Shown here: positions 14,677-18,615 of the stretch, piece after piece
Position numbering within the stretch: the first letter of the stretch is position 1
How the letters are laid out: each line of letters begins with the position of its first letter
The notes under the pieces: model-generated
The model's input: only the letters and a program-made list of their open reading frames with translations
What the model was told of the DNA's origin: nothing
Database searches by the model: none
Made by a program: the position numbers and the translations under genes
Origin: Deltaproteobacteria bacterium
GTDB lineage: Bacteria; Desulfobacterota; DAOWNY01
Length of the DNA stretch: 18,615 nt
NCBI GenBank assembly: GCA_030642325.1
Contig: DAOWNY010000007.1
Span: 1-18,615, forward strand
Direction: 5' to 3'

Positions 14677-14691
14677 TATTTGCGAACAAGA

Positions 14692-14708
14692 TAACCGGAA
14701 TCCGGTTA
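14692..14708. repeat. Palindrome TAACCGG/CCGGTTA
   Basis: TAACCGG (14692-14698), three bases, CCGGTTA (14702-14708), sixteen bases past the stop of the unknown gene. There is no T-run, so it may be an operator-like site or a 3' hairpin. Confidence 0.5.
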
Positions 14709-14747
14709 ATAAATCAAGCATAAAATAGCCAAGCTAGCCCCTTTGGA

Positions 14748-14825
14748 CGAGCTTGTTAGCTGTTAAGCTGTTTTAGGCAGCTCGACTTACCCGCTTAATA
14801 GCTGTGCGGGGCAGGTAGCACACAG
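14748..14825 (+). other. Densely folded spacer before the CsgG-like gene
   Basis: CGAGCT/AGCTCG (14748-14753 with 14779-14784), CCCGC/GCGGG (14790-14794 with 14806-14810) and CTGTG/CACAG (14802-14806 with 14821-14825) are close-packed; the last two compete for 14806. The region 14677-14846 has no open gene and also lies upstream of the promoter candidate at 14847. It may be the folded end of the preceding transcript or a small RNA. Function is unknown. Confidence 0.35.
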
Positions 14826-14846
14826 TCAGGAAGCTGATCGATGTAA

Positions 14847-14876
14847 TTGATTAAAAAATGGGACTTTCTATACAAT
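14847..14876 (+). promoter_or_regulatory. Candidate promoter of the CsgG-like gene
   Basis: TTGATT (14847-14852), 18-base spacer, TACAAT (14871-14876). A start near 14883 gives a leader of about 27 bases that includes the G-rich ribosome site before ATG 14910. Confidence 0.45.
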
Positions 14877-14909
14877 CAAATTTAATTTTTTTATCAGGGG
14901 GTAGTTATT

Positions 14910-15626
14910 ATGAGAAAGGTCATTAGCTTACTATTTTTTTGCCTGTTCTTAATTTCCATTTCTCATGGGTTTGCCAAGGAAAAACCACGGCTGGGCGTTT
15001 TAAGATTTACCAACAATACTCACGCGGGATGGTGGGGGGGAACGGCGGGGCGAGACCTTCAGGATATGCTCATTGCCGAGTTAGCCGGTATGAAAGTTTT
15101 CCGGGTCCTGGAAAGAAAAGAACTCAGTGCCGTGCTGGGAGAACAGGATTTGGGAGCTTCCGGAAGGGTAAGCAAGGGCACCCGGACAAAGATCGGAAAA
15201 CTCACCGGGGCAAAATATCTGGTTGCCGCCACTGTCTCAGCTTTTGAAGAAAACACAACCGGCGGAGGGGCAGGTATTTCTTTTCATGGGATATCAATCG
15301 GGGGGAAAAGGGATAAGGCATATATTGCTGTTGATCTCAAATTAATCGAGGTAGAAACAGGAGAAATTTACGACGCAAGAACAGTGGAGGCCACTTCCAA
15401 ATCAGGGGGGTTGAGGCTTGGTCTTAGACGGGGAGGTTTTGCAGGAAATCTGGGTCAACATAAAAAAACCCCGACTGGAAAGGCCATAAGAGCTTGTATC
15501 ATGGAAATATCTGAATACCTGAAGTGTTCACTCATCAAGGGAAAGGATGCCAGTTGCATGAGCGCCTACGAGGCAAAAGAAAGCAAAAGAAGAGAGAAAA
15601 CAAAGAAAGCCATCGACTTAGAATAA
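14910..15626 (+). CDS. CsgG-like secreted protein
   Basis: A 238-aa protein with an N-terminal signal peptide (residues 1-22, cleavage likely after FA22). It has no convincing lipobox, so it is probably periplasmic or secreted rather than a lipoprotein. After the signal it reads RLGVLRFTNNT, LQDMLIAELAGMKVFRVLERKELSAVLGEQDLGASG and IGKLTGAKYLVAATVSAFEE, the order seen in CsgG/FlgT-N-type proteins (a beta-strand, then the R(V/L)LER motif). A later AYIAVDLKLIEVETGEIYDA block matches the C-terminal half of the fold. The C-terminal 25 residues are strongly charged. True CsgG forms the curli pore; without other curli genes here the role cannot be fixed. A G7 run (15034-15040) lies in the gene. Confidence 0.82.
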   Translation: MRKVISLLFFCLFLISISHGFAKEKPRLGVLRFTNNTHAGWWGGTAGRDLQDMLIAELAGMKVFRVLERKELSAVLGEQDLGASGRVSKGTRTKIGKLTGAKYLVAATVSAFEENTTGGGAGISFHGISIGGKRDKAYIAVDLKLIEVETGEIYDARTVEATSKSGGLRLGLRRGGFAGNLGQHKKTPTGKAIRACIMEISEYLKCSLIKGKDASCMSAYEAKESKRREKTKKAIDLE

Positions 15627-15744
15627 GATACTATTTTGTAAAACGTAAAATTCCAGGGGTTGATCTATTTTTCCAGACTACCCAGGCGTTTTAGGACTTT
15701 AGATAAAGTGACTCTCACTGAAGAGTATTTGTTTTAAATTTTCC

Positions 15745-15773
15745 TTGACATAAACCGGGGTAGTTGTTAATCT
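15745..15773 (+). promoter_or_regulatory. Promoter of the hrcA-grpE-dnaK operon
   Basis: TTGACA (15745-15750), 17-base spacer, TAATCT (15768-15773) with an extended TGt at 15765-15767. Transcription would begin about 15780, at the edge of the CIRCE-like operator. This is the typical geometry for HrcA repression. Confidence 0.6.
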
Positions 15774-15781
15774 TACAAAAA

Positions 15782-15809
15782 TTAGCACTCCAATTAGGTT
15801 GAGTGTTAA
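15782..15809 (+). promoter_or_regulatory. CIRCE-like HrcA operator with a 10-base spacer
   Basis: TTAGCACTC (15782-15790) is the exact left CIRCE arm; GAGTGTTAA (15801-15809) matches the right arm GAGTGCTAA at 8 of 9. The spacer is 10 bases where CIRCE normally has 9. It overlaps the expected transcription start and precedes hrcA, which fits self-repression of the operon relieved by heat. Confidence 0.8.
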
Positions 15810-16170
15810 CGTAACATGCTTGAGATATTAGGAAATATATCTATAAGAGAGAATTATTATTTTTTCTTTAAACGATTCATACCTAAGCTAAACTTCAGCA
15901 AATTCAGTTGGGTAATCCGTCAAAGGCTGAAGACATTAAATGCTACTACGACAGATATATTCTTAACTGTTTGTATTTATTATTGCTTTAGTGATTTATC
16001 ATTTCTAAATCCTAGCTGATTGGTATTGTTACAATTTTTATTTAGTCAGTGCTTACATCTGTTTGAGTAATATAAATTTGCGATTCAAAAAAGCAGAATT
16101 GTCAAAAATATTTTCGTCAGTGTAAATTTATTGGGTAAAGCTCTTATCATTCCCCCTGTCGAGGTTAAAA
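15810..16170 (+). other. Long AT-rich leader between CIRCE and hrcA
   Basis: About 360 bases lie between the operator and the hrcA start. A 67-codon frame (15816-16019) has no ribosome site and no recognisable features, so I do not accept it as a gene. A second promoter-like pair, TTGTCA-18-TAAATT (16099-16128), close to hrcA, would give a transcript not controlled by CIRCE. Confidence 0.4.
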
Positions 16171-17208
16171 GTGGCCTATTATCTTTCCAAAAGGGACAAA
16201 GGGATACTAACTGTTTTAATCAATGAATATATCTCAACCGGAGAACCGGTTAGTTCCCGCACGTTGGCTAAGAAGAGTGGTTTACGCCTTAGCGCAGCCA
16301 CCATCCGGAACGTAATGTCGGATTTGGAAGAATCCAATTTTCTCGAGCAGCCCCATATTTCGGCAGGAAGAATGCCAACCGACCAGGGCTTCCGTTTTTA
16401 TGTCAACCAATTATTAGAACTGGGGGAGCTTAGGAGCAAAGAAAAAAATAATATCGATAAAAACTATTGCAGAGTCCCTTTAGAATTTGATGAATTAATG
16501 CATGAGACTTGCAGGGTGCTGTCTTTCATCTCAAAATACACCGGGATTGTAATTAACCCCATTTACCACCATACAATATTCAGGCACCTTGAATTTATCA
16601 AACTGAACCAGAAAAAAATTCTGATCATCTTTGTTAACAATCGGGGTACTATTCTTAAAGGTACAATTCGTGTTAATGAAAAGGTGAATCAGGCTCAATT
16701 AATAAAATATGCACACTATCTCAGCAACATCCTGATGGATCTCAACATTTCACAGGCAAGAAAAGTCATACTAAAGGAGATGGAAGGAAAGGATACAAGA
16801 CATGATAAACTCTTTTCTAAAATACTTAAACTCAGCCTCAAAGTTATGGATAAAGATCCGGGTACCGGCTCTATCTATATAGACGGCAAATGGAATATTT
16901 TCAATCAAATGAATTTTACCGATATAGAGGAGATGGTGATTTTACTAAAAGCCTTTGAGGAAAAAAATATTCTGGTAAAAATCATGGATAAGGCGCTGTC
17001 TACCGAGGGGGTCCAGGTATTTATCGGGGGTGAAAATAAAATTAAAGAGATTCAAAATTGTAGCCTGGTGGCTTCTTCCTACGGGAAAGGCGACGATATT
17101 TGCGGAACCTTGGGGGTAATTGGACCAAAAAGGATGAATTATTCTAAAGTTATTCCCACCGTTGGTTACCTGGCTAAACGATTGAGTAATTACCTGAAAT
17201 TGATGTAA
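16171..17208 (+). CDS. hrcA: Heat-inducible transcription repressor HrcA
   Basis: DNA-binding repressor of class I heat-shock genes through CIRCE, kept active by GroEL in known systems. 345 aa, family length. N-terminal winged helix with RTLAKKSGLRLSAATIRNVMSDLEESNFLEQPHISAGRMPTDQGFRFYV (about residues 30-80), where SAATIRNVMSDLE is the recognition-helix signature. The middle GAF-like domain contains LEFIKLNQKKILIIFV. Near the C-terminus are FIGGEN, then CGTLGVIGPKRMNYSKVIPTV, both diagnostic. Start GTG 16171 with GAGG just before it. The gene precedes grpE by 29 bases, as in many bacterial dnaK operons. Confidence 0.97.
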   Translation: MAYYLSKRDKGILTVLINEYISTGEPVSSRTLAKKSGLRLSAATIRNVMSDLEESNFLEQPHISAGRMPTDQGFRFYVNQLLELGELRSKEKNNIDKNYCRVPLEFDELMHETCRVLSFISKYTGIVINPIYHHTIFRHLEFIKLNQKKILIIFVNNRGTILKGTIRVNEKVNQAQLIKYAHYLSNILMDLNISQARKVILKEMEGKDTRHDKLFSKILKLSLKVMDKDPGTGSIYIDGKWNIFNQMNFTDIEEMVILLKAFEEKNILVKIMDKALSTEGVQVFIGGENKIKEIQNCSLVASSYGKGDDICGTLGVIGPKRMNYSKVIPTVGYLAKRLSNYLKLM

Positions 17209-17237
17209 CTTGTCATTCAATGTCACCATAGAAAATT

Positions 17238-17822
17238 ATGGAAAATAAAAAAACTGAAGAAATGAAAGAAGAAATGCTTTCGGAAGATGAAAAGAAAGCA
17301 TCCCCAACCAACAAAAACGGCAAGAAAAAAAAGAAGAAAATCGGGGAATTAGAAAATCTTCTGAAAGAACAAGAGAAGGATGCCCGTGAAAATTACGATC
17401 AAATGCTTAGGGCCCGGGCTGAGTTGGAAAACTTCAAAAAAAGAATGGCTAAAGAAAAGGCGGATCTGATAACCTACGGCAATGCAAATTTAATCAGGGA
17501 AATACTTCCGGTTTTTGACAACCTGAAAAGAGCAACTGACCACCCTGAATCCACGAACAAACTAGAAGGGCTTCTGGAAGGAATAAAAATGACCATCCAG
17601 CAGTTCTATTCGGTTTTAGAGCAATTTGGGGTAGAAGAAATTTCTGCAATGGAACAAAAATTTGATCCCCATGTCCACGAAGCAGTGATGCAGATGGAGA
17701 GTGAAGATCATGAAGAAAATATGGTAGTTTCTGAACTGGAGAAGGGATATCTTCTAAAAGGAAAACTTTTAAGGCCGGCTAAAGTAGCAGTTGCAAAATC
17801 ATCCAAAAAATCAGATGATTGA
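17238..17822 (+). CDS. grpE: Nucleotide exchange factor GrpE
   Basis: Releases ADP from DnaK so that it can bind new ATP. 194 aa, normal. An acidic and Lys-rich disordered N-terminus (1-40) leads to a long dimeric coiled coil with RARAELENFKKRMAKEKADLITYGNANLIREILPVFDNLKRA (about 54-97), the GrpE hallmark. The C-terminal beta-domain contains FDPHVHEAVM and GYLLKGKLLRPAKVAV, as in other GrpE proteins. No good ribosome site is visible before ATG 17238. It is followed by a small possible membrane-protein frame, then dnaK. Confidence 0.97.
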   Translation: MENKKTEEMKEEMLSEDEKKASPTNKNGKKKKKKIGELENLLKEQEKDARENYDQMLRARAELENFKKRMAKEKADLITYGNANLIREILPVFDNLKRATDHPESTNKLEGLLEGIKMTIQQFYSVLEQFGVEEISAMEQKFDPHVHEAVMQMESEDHEENMVVSELEKGYLLKGKLLRPAKVAVAKSSKKSDD

Positions 17823-17952
17823 AAAAAACGGAGACCTAAAAAACAGTATTGAATTTTTAAACGGCAAGGCACATGGTTTCCAGCACCATCGAAACATTTG
17901 GAATATGATTTCACTTTGGTTTATTATTGGATGTATTGTTGCTCTGAAATAA
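17815..17952 (+). CDS. Possible 45-aa tail-anchored protein between grpE and dnaK
   Basis: A 45-codon frame starts at ATG 17815, overlapping the end of grpE, and ends in TAA 17950-17952, eleven bases before the dnaK ATG, inside the dnaK ribosome site. The N-terminal ~30 residues are hydrophilic (MIEKNGDLKNSIEFLNG..., then HGFQHHRN), followed by a hydrophobic C-terminus WNMISLWFIIGCIVALK that could span or anchor in a membrane. There is no Shine-Dalgarno, so translation would depend on coupling to grpE. I do not recognise a family. It may instead be open by chance in the 140-base gap. Confidence 0.35.
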   Translation: MIEKNGDLKNSIEFLNGKAHGFQHHRNIWNMISLWFIIGCIVALK

Positions 17953-17962
17953 GGAGGGGAAA

Positions 17963-18615
17963 ATGGGTAAAACAATTGGGATTGATTTGGGAACTACCAA
18001 TTCCTGTGTAGCAATAATTGAAGGAGGGGAACCAACAATCATTGTAAATTCCGAGGGAGGCAGAACTACTCCTTCCATAGTCGCGTTTACCGATAGTGGT
18101 GAAAGGCTGGTTGGTCAGGTAGCGAAAAGGCAGGCGATCACTAATCCCGAAAATACTATTTTTGCGATAAAAAGACTAATCGGAAGAAATTACAATTCAC
18201 CTGAAATTAAACGAGATATCGCAAACTGTCCCTACAACATTACTGAAGCAAAAAATCATGATGCCCAGATAACGGCTAGAGAAAAGAACTATAGCACTGC
18301 CGAAATTTCGGCCATGATTTTACAAAAAATGAAGCAAACCGCTGAAGATCATTTGGGGGAGAAGATTACCGATGCAGTAATTACCGTCCCGGCTTATTTC
18401 AGTGACAGTCAGCGTCAGGCAACCAAGGACGCAGGCAAGGTGGCGGGGCTGAATGTGCTTCGCATTATTAACGAACCAACAGCAGCTTCTCTTGCTTATG
18501 GATTGGATAAAAAGAAAGATGAAAAAATTGCCGTATTTGATCTGGGCGGGGGCACCTACGATATTTCAATCCTGGAACTTGGGGACGGAGTTTTCGAGGT
18601 TAAGGCAACCAACGG
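17963..18615 (+). CDS. dnaK: Chaperone protein DnaK (Hsp70), N-terminal part
   Basis: ATP-dependent chaperone that binds exposed hydrophobic stretches, with DnaJ and GrpE. The first ~217 residues, most of the first half of the ATPase domain, are in the window; the gene continues past the end. Phosphate-1 motif IGIDLGTTNSCVAI at 5-18, TPSIVAF, AITNPENTIFAIKRLIGR, ITVPAYFSDSQRQATKDAGKVAGL, RIINEPTAASLAYGL and phosphate-2 VFDLGGGTYDISILE are all present. AAGGAGGGG (17951-17959) is a very strong ribosome site ahead of ATG 17963. Its position after grpE is standard. Confidence 0.98.
   Translation, partial: MGKTIGIDLGTTNSCVAIIEGGEPTIIVNSEGGRTTPSIVAFTDSGERLVGQVAKRQAITNPENTIFAIKRLIGRNYNSPEIKRDIANCPYNITEAKNHDAQITAREKNYSTAEISAMILQKMKQTAEDHLGEKITDAVITVPAYFSDSQRQATKDAGKVAGLNVLRIINEPTAASLAYGLDKKKDEKIAVFDLGGGTYDISILELGDGVFEVKATN

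Noticed and set aside
15816..16019. 67-codon frame in the hrcA leader
   Set aside because: No ribosome site, AT-driven composition (Phe/Ile/Tyr rich), no recognisable motif.
1..18615. CRISPR array, prophage, defence or toxin-antitoxin system
   Set aside because: No regularly spaced direct repeats and no related proteins were seen; the only mobile-element traces are two decayed transposases.

Overview
The window looks like chromosome from an AT-rich, diderm, probably anaerobic bacterium. Housekeeping genes of ordinary type (panC, panD, gatC, gatA, lon, hrcA, grpE, dnaK) sit beside a phosphoheptose-isomerase-type sugar isomerase and a CsgG-like secreted protein, both of which suggest an outer membrane. 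GatCA together with HrcA/CIRCE control suggests a deep-branching or uncultured lineage. I cannot fix the phylum from sequence alone; an Atribacterota-like lineage is only a guess.

Layout. 1-1853 (+): tail of an unknown gene, then a tightly overlapping panC-panD-DUF502 operon. 1854-5552: accessory stretch with a possible 54-aa protein, a decayed RAYT/IS200-like transposase (-), a two-gene cassette (HHxxxDG acyltransferase plus family 2 glycosyltransferase) behind a folded leader, a decayed IS4-type transposase fragment (-) and a terminator. 5553-7550 (-): gatA and gatC downstream of a CAU-anticodon tRNA. 7551-8368 (+): AT-rich spacer with an attenuator-like leader, then queD. 8369-11166 (+): lon with a good promoter and a 13-bp perfect inverted repeat inside its early coding region. 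11167-14676 (+): folded intergenic region, M20 peptidase, sugar isomerase and a conserved protein of unknown function. 14677-15626: folded spacer and a CsgG-like protein. 15627-18615 (+): heat-shock operon hrcA-grpE-(possible small membrane protein)-dnaK, with promoter and CIRCE-like operator about 360 bases ahead of hrcA; dnaK runs off the end.

How genes work together. PanC and PanD feed pantothenate/CoA synthesis. GatC and GatA are two of three subunits of the tRNA amidotransferase (gatB is not here). HrcA should repress its own operon, which makes the DnaK machine; Lon provides the proteolytic side of protein quality control. QueD makes the queuosine precursor 6-carboxytetrahydropterin. 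The acyltransferase/glycosyltransferase pair may modify a lipid or surface glycan.

The least ordinary material is not in the large genes: it is the 45-codon frame that exactly fills the grpE-dnaK gap, the folded leaders and spacers (queD, the acyltransferase gene, 11299-11450, 14692-14825), the hairpin inside lon, the non-canonical CIRCE and the marked excess of G/C homopolymer runs. All RNA structures were found by eye and have not been energy-scored.
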